Assembly: GCA_038363925.1 (NCBI GenBank)
Contig: JAQQWL010000001.1
Coordinates: 1,860,001-1,924,000, forward strand
Direction of reading: 5' to 3'
Source of the DNA: Apiospora phragmitis
Lineage: Eukaryota; Ascomycota; Sordariomycetes; Amphisphaeriales; Apiosporaceae
DNA length: 64,000 nucleotides
The notes under the pieces are model-generated. The model ran no database searches, was not told the DNA's origin, and saw only the letters and a list, made by a program, of their open reading frames with translations. Shown piece after piece: positions 24,563 through 35,763 of the stretch. The number at the start of each line of letters is the position of its first letter. Position 1 is the stretch's first letter. The translations under genes and the position numbers were made by a program.

Positions 24563-25827
24563 TCAAATTCCAACTGGAGACTGAATGGACAACACCTGCT
24601 TGTTTAATGCTTTAAAGTCAAGCATTATGCGGCGCTCTGCCAATTTCCATTCCAACACCACTTTGTTCTTACGCGCAAGGCCTTGGACATCCTCTGCATG
24701 GTCAGACCAGTACTTCCATGTGCTTTGGTACTCCCGGTCCGTCGTGAGCCGCAGCATGGTCCCCGGCTGAAGCTTGGCTTTTCGCACTCGGAAGACGGCC
24801 TTGAGCTCCGAGAATACCCTTTCGGTTGCATCTAGCGCGATGACTGGAGGGGCGATAATGCTGCGATCCCGTTGATTATGGCACCGCTCATCTTCACATC
24901 GCCAGTGCGGATATAGGCCGTCTTGATGCCGCCCCAATAAGCCAGTGGATCTGTCACCTTTCTCGGGAGATTCTTGATGTAGCTGGAGTTTGCCGTGTCG
25001 CGCCTGGAGAAGGTCAGATGCCGCACCTTGGGCAAGAGACCCTCGGCTCGCATGGCGGCTAGGTGGATAAACGTATCCCACTCTGCTTGTAGGCCCACTA
25101 AGGAGAGGCGACAAAGACTCCCGGCCGAATTGGCCAGCAACCTCCGTAACGGCTCCGAGTGTATGTTGCACCCCGAGATTTCCAGCGACTTGAGGCTGAA
25201 AGACGGCAACTCTGGACCTGGAAGCAACGCAGAAATTGGAAGAGCCTCCCACGCAGCATGGCTTAGGTGAAGGTGTTCCAGATGCGGCACATAAAATAAC
25301 AGCGGCGGCGAATATCCGGTACGACCAAGTTCGACCAATGTAAGCTCCCGCAGTCCCGAGAGATTAGCCAGTTCTGTAGGACGCAATTGTTCAAAGCCGA
25401 GCCTTGCTTGGATGCCCTGACGGAGTACAAGCGACTGCAGATGGGGCATCTTGCGGTTCAGTATGTCGTGTATGTCCAGGCTCCGCTTGATGTTCATGTG
25501 CGCACTGGCGTTCAGTATGTCGTGTATGTCCAGGCTCCACGTGATGTTCATGTCCCATCTCGGTGCCAGTGCGATGATGATCTGCCGAACGCCGGCGCAG
25601 CCCGCCGAGGTCAGTCGGGCCTCGACTTGTTTGGGGTCGGTGATGAGGATGACCGCTTGAAGCGCGCGCTGAGCCTCGTATCTCCAGGCCCTTCAAACAA
25701 GGCAGCAGTTAAGAAGGTCTTGGATGCCTTTTTGGATGTAATGCGCATCCCGCGTGTGGTTCCTGGGTGCCCCGGCAATATCGGAGAAGATGATATGCCA
25801 GAGCTCTGCACTTAGACGGGATGCCAT
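24563..25827 (-). pseudogene. F-box/leucine-rich protein, broken by a stop and a frameshift
   Basis: The start MASRLSAELWHIIFSDIAG and QDLLNCCLV...RAWRYEAQ form a typical N-terminal F-box, the Skp1-binding motif of SCF ubiquitin ligases. Leucine-rich-like segments follow (MPHLQSLVLRQG, LRELTLVELG, LEHLHLSHAAWEALP, LKSLEISGCNI, LCRLSLVGL), which would recruit substrate. The frame is broken twice. A TGA at 25693-25695 replaces a residue inside the F-box (CLV*RAW, where Cys or Ser is usual). A missing base near 24857-24866 sends the reading to a stop at 24832, whereas the shifted frame continues as APPVIALDATERVFSELKAV to 24563. Adding one base makes the length 422 codons. A single 54-bp direct duplication lies inside. 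F-box/LRR genes expand and die often in fungi. Confidence 0.75.
25456..25555. repeat. 54-bp direct tandem duplication, about 1.8 copies
   Basis: The unit beginning GTTCAGTATGTCGTGTATGT occurs at about 25456 and again at 25510 with few differences. The period of 54 bp equals 18 codons, so the duplication is in frame with the F-box/LRR pseudogene and duplicates a segment around SLDIHDILN. Confidence 0.9.
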
Positions 25828-27263
25828 GGTATATGATCAATAAGCCTGCGACAAAACTTTGTCGTCAATTTCAACAAATCAAATACCTCGAATCAGGACA
25901 TGAAGTCTTGGGAGCTGTTTTTGATCGATGTTATTAATGAATGAACCACCGCTTGCTTGCCAGGCAGACAAACATCTGGTCTAAATGGAGCTAGAATGCA
26001 ATACCCCGCCACTCGTAATGTTTGCTTCTTCATGTGATAGATCATATTTATCTGCTTTTCACCTGCTGCAACTGCTGCCTACCTAGCAGTCGAGTTTGTG
26101 GGATTCGACGACAGCTCTCTTGAGGGTGTCTGACTTGCTTTTCACGTCTGGGAGTTCCAAGTATGGCGAGAAATTGATTCAAATTAGCTGCCAAGAGACT
26201 CTTCTCTACTCAATCAATGGGGGAGATCCAGGTTTGATTATCGGGACGCCACCCGCGCAGTTACTTGGGCCGGGGAGACTCTTTCTCCTGTCGCTCTCAT
26301 CGAATCTGTTCGTTCCATTGGCTGGATGGTAGATGTGTTGGCCGGCATGGCATCCAGAAACAACCACAACGCGGCGTTGGAGGACAAAGCGTGCCAAGGA
26401 GAAGCCTCACAGATTACAGACGGCCTGCGCAGCAAAATCTGGTTCGTCGCTGCCGTCAATGACAAGTTAAGCTGCCCTGTCAACGCCTCGCGAAGCGGCT
26501 GTGTCTCGCCGTCCACTACATCGTTGTCGTCGTCGTCTTCTTCGGCGCCCGGGCTCCTTTTCCCAGCAACGTCTCCGGCCGGCTGCCCGGTGCAGCGGTG
26601 TATTCGATATTTGCTTTTCGTCTGCCTGCACCACGAACGAGGCCCTTTTCGGCAGATCCAGGCACAGGAGGGTGCTATTACTCGTCCTTGTCTTCATGGT
26701 TCTGGTAAACTTCTTGCTGTGTTCGCCTGAGGCAGCGACCCGAACACGTGTATAATGGGCGTGACGAAGGTACAGTTCTACAATACATAAGAGGAAGCTC
26801 GTGCTATTCAGCATGTCTCGGGCTCTGGGCGGCTCAAGCCATGAAGGCTGGTACAGAAGGTTGCGAGCTTAGGCGAAAGGATGATGGGGTTTCCGGTACG
26901 GCGGCCTGACTACGTCGTACATTATATAGTATCTCGTTATTTGGGTTCAGTCTAATATGCACTTGTGATTTGCGGTACCAGGTTTAAAGTTGGGTAAAGT
27001 ATTTTTGGGGCCACAGCCCCTGAAACAGTTCAGATTTGTCACAACTAAGAACAATATCTTGTTCCTAATATTAGTGATATAGATACAGAATGCTATAGTA
27101 GTGGCTGTGTCTTTGATGACAATGATTTTATAAGAGAATCTGCCATGAGATTAACATAAGGAGCGTGACGTGGTTCCTCCTCAAAACTAGCTGGTAGCAC
27201 CCACACCACAAGTCACCTATTTAACCCAAGCGCCCTAGCCATACAGGCTCATCATCCAAGAAC
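25828..27263. other. Intergenic region
   Basis: Short frames at 26096-26814 on both strands were inspected; none has a recognisable domain. From about 26920 to 27150 the sequence becomes A/T-rich with many TA steps, possibly an old mutated repeat. No gene is supported. Confidence 0.45.
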
Positions 27264-27570
27264 CTAAGTGCAGTAGGGCAAGTTGTTGATGGGGCTGCAG
27301 GTGGTGCCCTTGGGACACTCGCCGCCATTCTATATCGAACAAGAACACCGAATTAGCGAGACTTTCACCACCACGAGCTGTCTTCACTCTCTTTGACATG
27401 AATCCGAAACTTACCAGCCAGGATCCATCGACGTTGCACACAAGCCAGCCCGACTTGTCGCCCTTGCAGGTGTACTGGGGCGGCATGCACTCGTGGCGGA
27501 CCTCGAGGTTGTTCGAGGGCAGAGCCAGGACGGCGGTGGCGGCCAGAGTGAGGATAGCGAGGAACTGCAT
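27264..27570 (-). CDS. Small secreted cysteine-rich protein
   Basis: A 73-residue precursor. Exons (minus): 27570-27415 and 27329-27264, with an 85-nt intron (GTAAGT, branch GCTAAT, ATAG). A clear signal peptide, MQFLAILTLAATAVLALP, is followed by a mature chain of about 55 residues with six cysteines: HECMPPQYTC, GWLVCNVDGSW, GGECPKGTTC and LPYC. Small size, signal peptide and an even Cys count fit apoplastic effector-like or defence-type proteins. The CxPPxYTCxxxxxGWxVCNxxGxW pattern recalls small secreted proteins found in many Sordariomycetes, but no activity can be assigned. A start 14 codons upstream (MKTLVTLIHSSSSK) is possible but would spoil the signal peptide. Confidence 0.8.
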
Positions 27571-30030
27571 TTTGGATGAGGATGAGTGAATAAGAGTAAC
27601 AAGTGTCTTCAAGTTGGGCTTTTGTGGGTTGTCTGTGATAAGGAGAGCTGGATGCTGCTTAGGGATGATGGTGAGGAGGATATCTCAAGACTTCCAACTC
27701 AGAGGAATCAAGGGGGGTATTTATAATTGTACTTTCTACTCCGAACTCAGGTATTGCTGCCCTTTCTTCTATTTGTTGGCCATCTGCGTCGACAGAGTGC
27801 ATCTCGTATAACGGCAAGCAATATAGCCCGGTCTATCAAATTGTCCGGCATCTTCGGTGAACCTTCAATGCAGGCTATCACGTAGCAGGCATCCGGTGTA
27901 AGCAACAAACAACATGCATTCGTAACACCATCATGTTGGTGTTGAGGGCGAAGGACACCCACCAGCAGGACGCGGCAGCGGGGAGATGTCGTCTGTTTTG
28001 CTCGGGGCTGTGTGCTGTGTGCTATTCTCAGCTTAAAAGCCTCTACGTGTAGCCCCATTACCCCATCAAATCGTGCTCATTGGCCCGTTGGAGGAAGCCA
28101 AAAGCCACGCTGATGAGTGCGGGAGCCAATACAAAGTAAGAGGGCGTGACCCAACCCAACTTCCGAGGCTCGGTCAGCACTACTTCACGACCTACATACG
28201 GAAACGCGCCGAAAGACCATCAGCAGCTGCCCGGCTTTTGACAGCGGCGATATAATTATATACTAGAAGCAAGTAGGCTTCCCCCGCCTGTTTACCTTCT
28301 CTGAGTTGGTCTTCAGCCCTGTGTCAGCCGCATCATGCAATCACAAGGGTCTGATGACAACATCCGATCTTACGCATACCAAGAAACACACGAATCAGAG
28401 AGGCCTCTCTTTCTCTACTCTCGTTTAGACTCCTTTCCAAATATAGGCATATGTTTTTCTGTTCGGTACTTCACCTGATCGCGTCGCACGGTGTTAACGG
28501 GGGTATTGGGCAGAATACGAGAAAAGTTACGTTGCGTAGCAAGCATCAAATCAAGCTGTGGGCTTGGTGTGCTCCTTTATACTGCTAGAGGCATCTAGAG
28601 CTGATGGGCTTCCACGACGCCATGCAGATGGCTGTGGTCCCGTGGTCAGTAAGCTGACCTCCCATCAGCCTATCTGGCTGCGTGTTCTGGGCACTTGATG
28701 CATTGTTGTGTGGAGGGTTTTGCTTCTGTCAGGCTGGAAAATATTGGGCAAAGTCCATAACAGTAGCAATTCGAAGGCTCAAGCATTAGTATTTCAAGCG
28801 GCATGTATGTTTGCCCGCTGTGTAATGATTCTAGACCACTACGTCGTTCAGGACGACAACCCACATAGGCAGTTTATATTCTTCTGCATGAGAGTCACTA
28901 GATTAATATTTAAATACATTCCCTCTTTTAGGATAACGTAACGGCTTGTGGTGCTCTTACCACTACCGAATTCTATGTCTTTATCTATAATAACCATATA
29001 TCTTTTATATGGCTTAGACCAGTATCTATGACTGCCGGATACAGGTCTTGATGTACGTTCTATAGTACTCAAGCAATAAAACCACACCATTCAGCGATGC
29101 AACACAACAATGATGCGTGATAGTACGCTGGCAGAGTAAAAAGGGCCGTCGAATTACCATGGCTAAAATTGGAGGAAGAAACTGATTGTGACTTTGGATC
29201 GATATATTTAACAACCCTGCCGTTATAGGAACCTCTATTTAGATAGGTCTTTGGACGACAAATCCGGGCGTCAATTTTTCGGACTACTATTAAATGCTGC
29301 TACTGAGAAAGGAGCAACAAGTTTTGCCATTTCCTGGTGTCTACAAGCTTTTTACCCGAGACTAAATCGCCCTGGATATAAAAGATACGGAGAACCATTC
29401 AATACACATGCTGCCTGCAGTCAAACCTCAATACTGAGCCATCGCAATGAGCAGTCAGTCAGTCGTCTTTGGCTTTTTCAACTCGATTTAATATCAAGCC
29501 CGCCGGCAGGATTGAAGAACTCACAACGAACTTGCCACTCTTGAATATTAAAATCCAAAAGGAAGCCATCGTACCCACTGTCTTCGAAACTCTTAAAAAT
29601 GTTCCGACTACCATGTATGACTCCCATTTAGTTGTCTCTACCCGCATCATCGGTGACCCGAATCAAGGCAGGCATGGTCAAAAGAACGTGTATTAGGAGT
29701 TGTTCTCACTGCGTCCGAGAGGAAACAGCCCGCAAGTTACCTAAGTTGCTATGGCCACGCATCACATTTTCTTTGAGAACTGATTGTCAGATCGTCCGTG
29801 AGGTTGAAGTTGGTCGTTCTACACTAGCCACAGTGAAACGCAATGTGGCTGACCAAATTCACGTGAGGGCGCCAGCCGATGGTCCAAGCTCTCAATCCTG
29901 ACGTGCCCCCCAGCGATTGGAAGCTAGCTACCGACGAATTTCCGCGGCCCGGGCGAAAGCGAACAAAAACCCTCGACGACATCATCCCCTCTAGTTCAAT
30001 TGAAACGGCCATTGAACTCCCCGAGACAAG
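27571..30030. other. Long intergenic region
   Basis: About 2.5 kb between the divergent secreted-protein and complex I genes. No gene is supported. An A/T-rich patch at about 28880-29060 contains a short minus-strand frame (28848-29090) without recognisable domain. It may be a mutated repeat remnant. Confidence 0.45.
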
Positions 30031-30902
30031 ATGCGGCGGACACTACGACTCCTGGCCGACGTCAAGCCGGCCGCCACCCGCTACCTCAACGCGGGCAACC
30101 CCACGGGCCTAACGGGCCTGTACACGGCCACGTCGCCGCGCTCGACGCTGCTGTACCTCTACAACACGACGCTGGAGAAGCTGCAGGCCGCGCCCGAGAC
30201 TTCGCTGTACCGCCAGTCGGTCGAGGCCCTGACGAAGCACCGCAAGGCCATCATCGAGGCGGCCGAGCCGCCCGGGCACGCCGAGTGGGCCGAGCGGGCC
30301 AGGAAGATCCTCGAGCAGCACCCGGACGGCTTCAAGATCGAGAACCGGGCCGCGCGCGACGGCGCCCGCATGCAGATCGTCGAGCGCGGTGGGCAGACGT
30401 ACATGATGCGCCACGCGCCCCAGGAGAAGGACGTCCGCACCGAGGAGTGGGACGGCGAGATCGACGAGGGCGGCGAGCTCGAGGGGCCCCGCTCCGAGGC
30501 TGAGCGCGCCGACCAGGCGCTCATCTTCGAGCGACAGCCCATGGACGAGGCCAAGAAGGTTAAGTGGGAGGCCGAGCCCCAATTGACGGCTGACCAGTAT
30601 GTTTACTACCATATCACCGAAATCACACGGGCCAACCAATGATGGTGCACTGCGGTTTACTAATGCGGGAACTCTTTACTACAGGGTCGAGGAGATCGAG
30701 ACGAAGATTGGCGCTGGCTTGATTGAGGAGGTCATTGAGGTGGCACACACTGAGCTCAAGCTGGTAGCCACGATGCTGGAGGCTAAGGTGTAAGCTTCTA
30801 CATATCTGACAATGGATGGATACATGCACTAACATAGGTGACAGATGGGAACCCCTCGAGGAGAAGCCTGCTGAGGGCCAATGGACCTACTTCGAGCGCT
30901 AG
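30031..30902 (+). CDS. Mitochondrial complex I 29.9-kDa subunit (NDUFA5/B13 type)
   Basis: Accessory subunit of NADH:ubiquinone oxidoreductase on the peripheral arm, imported into mitochondria. Exons: 30031-30596, 30685-30789, 30845-30902; 242 aa in frame. Intron 1 uses GTATGT...TACAG with branch TACTAAT. Intron 2 uses GTAAGC with branch ACTAAC and the second of two nearby AGs, which gives KVWEPLEEKPAEGQW, the conserved end of the family. The N-terminus MRRTLRLLADVKPAATRYL is Arg-rich and acid-free, a presequence. The ETC_C1 core includes PRSTLLYLYNTTLEKL, YRQSVEALTKHRKAII and IEEVIEVAHTELKLVATM. Fungal members are longer than the 13-kDa animal protein, as here. Confidence 0.95.
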
Positions 30903-31773
30903 GAAATACAAACATGTGTGTCGAGGTTGATTGGGAACATTAATCTGGGCATCCAGACCAGACAAACGGTGTACAGTATAATGGGGCATTATACATAGAG
31001 CAGGCTTCGCTAGATGAGATGGCCAAAAAAGTCCTTGATGGCTGGGCAATGAGCATCCACTAAAGATCAGGGTCGTTTCTCGGCCCAAATTGTGACTACT
31101 TGTTTGTGATTTGTGTCCTGACACTGCCAGGACAACATCACCAGGTCCAAATTTGACGAGGCTCAATTGGCGTCAATGTGAAAGAGGCTTTCCTGAAGTT
31201 TCAAGACGAAACACTTTGATCATACTGTCCTACTCGGGAGCTTCGAGAGGTAATGGTCATCATGGCAGTCACTATTGGGCCAGTTTTTTGAGGTGGTTTT
31301 AAGTGTCGGACTCCACTCTGACGGTTTTTTGTACGGACATAACTTGCATTAGCCTGTTAAAACTACAGTAACTCTCTACTGTAAACATCTTATGGTCTGG
31401 ATATTTATTTTCTATATACAGCTACCCGTTACTAATAGTATATGTTCTCAAGGTGTAGTAAAGTCGACTTGTGGTGGCTTTCAGGGGACGCTCACAAGAC
31501 AAATGCGCTAGTGCGGACTGCGGCTCGTCCCGCTCATCAGGTGTAAAAGGATCTTGAAAGATCCTCACGAGCCAGTGTCGAATCGAAGCTTCTTCCTACA
31601 TATTTCTCCGCAAGCAAGACAAATGTAAACGACTAATTCATTTTCGTATAAGGGACTATTGCCAAGTTCCCTGCTTGTGAATTCGTGTTTGGATAAGTTT
31701 ATTATTGCTGGTGGATGAAGTAATCAGGAAAGGAAGAAACGTTTGTTCACAAGGCAGTCACAAATAGCAAACC
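30903..31773. other. Intergenic region
   Basis: 3' flank of the complex I gene and promoter of the Rrn11-like gene. An 18-nt hairpin (8-bp stem) lies at 31548-31565. Nothing else is supported. Confidence 0.5.
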
Positions 31774-33525
31774 ATGGGGGGCCCCTTCGCACTTCCCGTC
31801 CCAGCCTATCGTTTAGGCCAGAACAAATCGCGCCTGAATAAGCGCAAACGGACAGAAAATGCAGGAGGAGACGATGTAGTAAATGAAGACGCAGGTGCTG
31901 CTGCTGCTGCTGGTGGTGGAAGCCAGGGCCCGGCGCAGTTTACTTCCACTCCCTTTGGGACCCAAGCATCATCAGCATCCAGTCGCCCGGCCGACTCCAT
32001 CAACCCGCTCTCTCACTCGCCAGACACCCTGCGCCAATTCGCAGTTGCCGGACTCTCACCCGAAGAAGAGGTGCCATCCAAGGTCTACCCCAAATTCCCG
32101 CACAAGAGCATCTCCTCGAGGAACGCCTTCTCCCTGAAACGAGGAGGCAACAGGAAAAAAGGCGGCAGCAGGATGTCAGCACTGACCAGCGGCTCGGAAG
32201 CCGACGTCGACACCGACGCTTCGGATAGTCGCGGCGGCAATAATGACCACCATGACACCAGCAAGGGGGGAGAAGAGGAGGAGGAGGATGGGTTCCAGAT
32301 GAACTACTCGGCACGCATGCAACACCTCAACACCCTGACGGCCATCATGCACCGCTGCCTGCACGAGGGTGACATCCCTCGGGCCAAGAGGGCTTTCAAT
32401 CTTCTCATCCGCACCAAGGACGTGGATATCCGGGTCAACGGCCTGTGGAACATCGGTGTCGAGATATTGATGCGGGAAGGCGAGCAGCCACAACAGCCTC
32501 AGCAGCAGCCGGCTAGCACCAACAACACCACTACCGCCACCGATGCTGCTGCTGCCGACAAAGGGAAGCAACCCGAGGACCCATGGCAGCTTGGCCAGCC
32601 CCTAGTCGACGATGACGTGGCTTCGCACTTGGAGCAGGATACACAGGTAACGGTGGCAGAGGAGAAAGCAGGAGAAGAAGGAAGTTCAAGCTCTCCACTA
32701 CAGCTACCCAATCGCTGGGGCTCCGCGGCCAACGTCGACACCGTCAAGGAATACCTCCAGGCTCTGATCCAGCAGTACCCCTACGACCAGCACCGCCCCC
32801 ACATGGTCAGCGCCGTGGACTTCTGGCCTGCGCTCTTCAGCACCGAGATCTACAACCTCGACGCCGAGTTCAAGAAGGCGATGCGCCAACTCAAGGCCAA
32901 AGAGGAGACGGACGAAGATGATGATGACGGAAACTCCTCGGAGAACGAAGGAAGTCCACCAGGCTACCATCATTCCGACGATGACGACGCCGAGAACGGA
33001 GAAGAAGAGGAGGACCGCGAAACCCGCCGCGAAGACGCAAGACAAGCCCGCCGCCACCACGCCCGCGACGAGGTCCGCCACCGCGCCCGCGACGAGGTCC
33101 GCGCCCGCACGTGCGCCGCGGCCGAGCAGGTGGCTGCCCGCATGGACCAGCAGATGGAGAACCGGCCGTACGGGACTCACGGCGAGCTGCTGCGACTGCG
33201 CGGCATGCTGAGCCTGTACGTCGCGGACCTGCACCTGTGCGCCTCGCTCGTCGCCAAGGTCGAGGAACACATGAGACGACGAAAAGAAGAAAGCAACAAT
33301 AACCAACAGCCTAGTTCTGGAGGACAACAACAACGAAAGGACCTGCGATCACTGTGCAAGCATGCTGAGACGGAGGAGGAGCGGGCGTCGAGCCGGCAGC
33401 GAGATGCGGAGATTGAGAAGGCTCGGCGCTTCTTCCGGAAAATGCTGGAGCGTGGTGGTGACGATGTGGAAGACTGGGTGCGGAAATTCACGGAAGGCGA
33501 TGAAGACGAAGATGCTGGTCATTAG
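31774..33525 (+). CDS. rrn11: RNA polymerase I core factor subunit Rrn11-like
   Basis: Single exon, 583 aa. Rrn11 with Rrn6 and Rrn7 forms the core factor that recruits RNA polymerase I to the rDNA promoter. The recognisable core begins near residue 182: MQHLNTLTAIMHRCLHEGDI, PRAKRAFNLLIRTKDVDIR and GLWNIGVEIL, a TPR-like helical hairpin typical of the family, then VKEYLQALIQQYPYD and a conserved VDFWPALFSTEIY. The N-terminus has a basic patch (RLNKRKR) that may be a nuclear signal. Two long low-complexity inserts, Gln/Ala-rich around residues 240-265 and acidic around 370-420, separate conserved blocks. Assignment rests on the central block; orthologues are poorly conserved in sequence. Confidence 0.8.
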   Translation: MGGPFALPVPAYRLGQNKSRLNKRKRTENAGGDDVVNEDAGAAAAAGGGSQGPAQFTSTPFGTQASSASSRPADSINPLSHSPDTLRQFAVAGLSPEEEVPSKVYPKFPHKSISSRNAFSLKRGGNRKKGGSRMSALTSGSEADVDTDASDSRGGNNDHHDTSKGGEEEEEDGFQMNYSARMQHLNTLTAIMHRCLHEGDIPRAKRAFNLLIRTKDVDIRVNGLWNIGVEILMREGEQPQQPQQQPASTNNTTTATDAAAADKGKQPEDPWQLGQPLVDDDVASHLEQDTQVTVAEEKAGEEGSSSSPLQLPNRWGSAANVDTVKEYLQALIQQYPYDQHRPHMVSAVDFWPALFSTEIYNLDAEFKKAMRQLKAKEETDEDDDDGNSSENEGSPPGYHHSDDDDAENGEEEEDRETRREDARQARRHHARDEVRHRARDEVRARTCAAAEQVAARMDQQMENRPYGTHGELLRLRGMLSLYVADLHLCASLVAKVEEHMRRRKEESNNNQQPSSGGQQQRKDLRSLCKHAETEEERASSRQRDAEIEKARRFFRKMLERGGDDVEDWVRKFTEGDEDEDAGH

Positions 33526-33730
33526 TGGCTGGGCCAGAAACTGCCAACCGTCTGGTGGAACAAGGCCTGATGACTCATTACAGACAGCAATAAGATATGT
33601 ATTAATGACAGATGAATACAGGTTTCTATATCCGCCATGAGCCAAACTTTTTTTTTGGCTTCTTTTGTGCTGTGAAATGTGTCTATCTACAAATGTTTAA
33701 GAGCTATGAATGACGTGGATGAACACCATA

Positions 33731-35763
33731 TCATGGTTTCTTCTCGTCCTTCACGCTCTTCTGCCATCTCTGCAGAACGAAAGCCAGATTCTTGCTGCCC
33801 ACGACGATGCACCACTCGCCGCCGGGACTCCAAGCCACTTGACGCCCAATAAAGTCTTTCACCGAGATGCCGCTCGAATAATGCGCCATGACGGGTGTTT
33901 CGACCGATTTGATGTCGTAGCGGGACTGCCAGTTCTTCAGCGTCTCCTCCGAGTAGTGGCTGCCGAGGCTGCTCTGAGCCTCGATGTCACTGCCGGTGCG
34001 GCCGGATGCCACGGAGTCCTTATCCTCGGCGTCCTTGAGCTTACTGACGGCGTCTCCCTTGTTCTGCCGGTGCTGGACGGGCATGAGCCAGTTCGGGCGC
34101 TGGACGGGATGGTTCCGGTTGGGGTCGTCCAGCTCCGACATGAACGCGTGGTACCCCGTCAGACGGGCGAGGTCCCCAGAAGAAGATGGTGGAGTGCGCG
34201 TTGCCGAAAGCCAGGACAGGGTGTTTGTCCACGACGTGGAACAGCTTGAACCGCATGTAGAACTGATGCCCGCTGCCAGGGGTGTGAAACTGTACCAGCC
34301 TGGTATATTGTGGGGGGTTCTCCGAAGCCGTCGCCGGGGCGAACGCCGAGCGAGTCAGACGTTCTGTATCGCTTGTAGTAGGCGCACTGGAAGCGAGTGG
34401 GGGCGGGTCTTGGGACGAGAAGCCTTCGATACGCCAAAGCACGATTACATCCTCGTGACATGCGCGCGATAGAACAAGGTCACCAAAGAATGCGACGCTG
34501 CCAGTAGTGTTAGCGGAGATCTAATACAATGCTCGAAATACTCACCAGTCGACAATGCCACCGTGAACCTCTGATGTGAAAAAGTGCGGATAATGAACGA
34601 CTATTGGCGGTACTGGATTGCGGCCAGTGTCTCTAGTCGACAGATCCGGTAGGGTCCACTAGGGAGTATTCACGTTAGCAAAAAGGGGCGTACCTCGGCG
34701 CATGTCACAACTTACCAGGCACACGCAATTATCATGGCCGGCGGAGAGCACGTATCTACCGCAGTTATGGAAAGCCTACTTCAGTTAGCGGGACTGTCAG
34801 GGATCACCAACAGGAGTACTCTTCTCACAATTGTTAGTAGGCCAGAGGAATGGCCTTCGCCTCCGAGTATGCAGACACATGGCTGCTTCTCGTCGGCCGG
34901 ATCAAGACTCCAGATGCGCACCGTGGTGTCATCTGATGCAGAAGCGATCAAATACGGATTGGTCGGGCAAGTGGCGAGATCGTTGATTTCCTACACTTCA
35001 TGAGCAAAGGCCAATACTGATTCCCATTCTCATCCAAACTTACTGCACCATGCCCAACAAATGTCTGTACGAGTGTTAGTCTTATGATCCGCGGCGATCC
35101 TCCAGAGTTTGGTCATACCTTTACTATCGTACCGTTTAAGACATCATAGACTTTGATTTTGCGGTCCCAACCAGCCACACAGAGATAGGGAATGTCTGTC
35201 TCACGATCCTTACTCCATGTACAGCTGCAGTTCACAGCTGTTTCCTTGTCACTGGTGTCAGTACCTTTTGTCTTGAACTCATGCAGGATCGTAGAGGCTC
35301 ACATCATCGTCCCGGAAAAGCTGGATGAGCTCGTACGGTGGGCCGGATGTACTCGAAAGTCGGTATATCACAATCTACGCATCATCAGTCAGACTCTGGC
35401 GGTCACCGCAACGGTGTAGTCATACAGCTTCAACTCACATGCTTCTTGCTGACTGCAGCAAAGATGGGATCCTCGCTGGGGTTTAGATACGGAAAGAACT
35501 TTACGTCGAAAAACTCTGCAAGCACATGGTGAGTGAGTGACTGCTTCGTCACCCATGGGCTGGTTCTAGGATCACAGCCTCGATAGGGACCTACCAGTAT
35601 CTTTGTCGGTATTTGACATGTATTGAAAGTCATCCTGTTACGATCGACGTCAGTACAGATATCTTCACAGCAACAATACACGGCCGATGTGACATACCTC
35701 AAACCCGATGGAAATCTTCAGACGGGGAAGATCCCATTCGTTGTACTGAGTTGCGGGAGGCAT
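33731..35763 (-). CDS. eed: PRC2 subunit EED (WD40), one frameshift in the last exon
   Basis: WD40 propeller that binds H3K27me3 and activates the methyltransferase of Polycomb repressive complex 2. Ten exons (minus): 35763-35698, 35634-35595, 35515-35439, 35374-35303, 35244-35119, 35064-35044, 34990-34829, 34775-34716, 34658-34546, 34497-33731. The start is MPPATQYNEWDLPRLKISIG. Blades show KFFPYLNPSEDPIFAAVSKKH, DRKIKVYDVLNGTIVKTFVGH, EINDLATCPTNPYLIASAS then DDTTVRIWSL, ILGGEGHSSGLLTIAFHNCG then RYVLSAGHDNCVCLW, and VLSRACHEDVIVLWRIEGF; this order and the GGEGH signature identify EED. The spliced length is 1504 nt, one base over. The surplus lies in the G run at 34174-34177, where TIFFW should continue as DLARLTGYHAFM. 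Without that base the product is about 500 aa. As read, translation ends at 34041 and the last blade is lost. Confidence 0.9.

Noticed and set aside
31548..31565. Perfect 8-bp hairpin (AGGATCTT/AAGATCCT)
   Set aside because: Too short and isolated, without a T-run or gene context to be called a terminator or RNA element.
32704..33333. 209-codon minus-strand frame
   Set aside because: Antisense of the Rrn11-like exon; hydrophobic composition arises from acidic codons read backwards.
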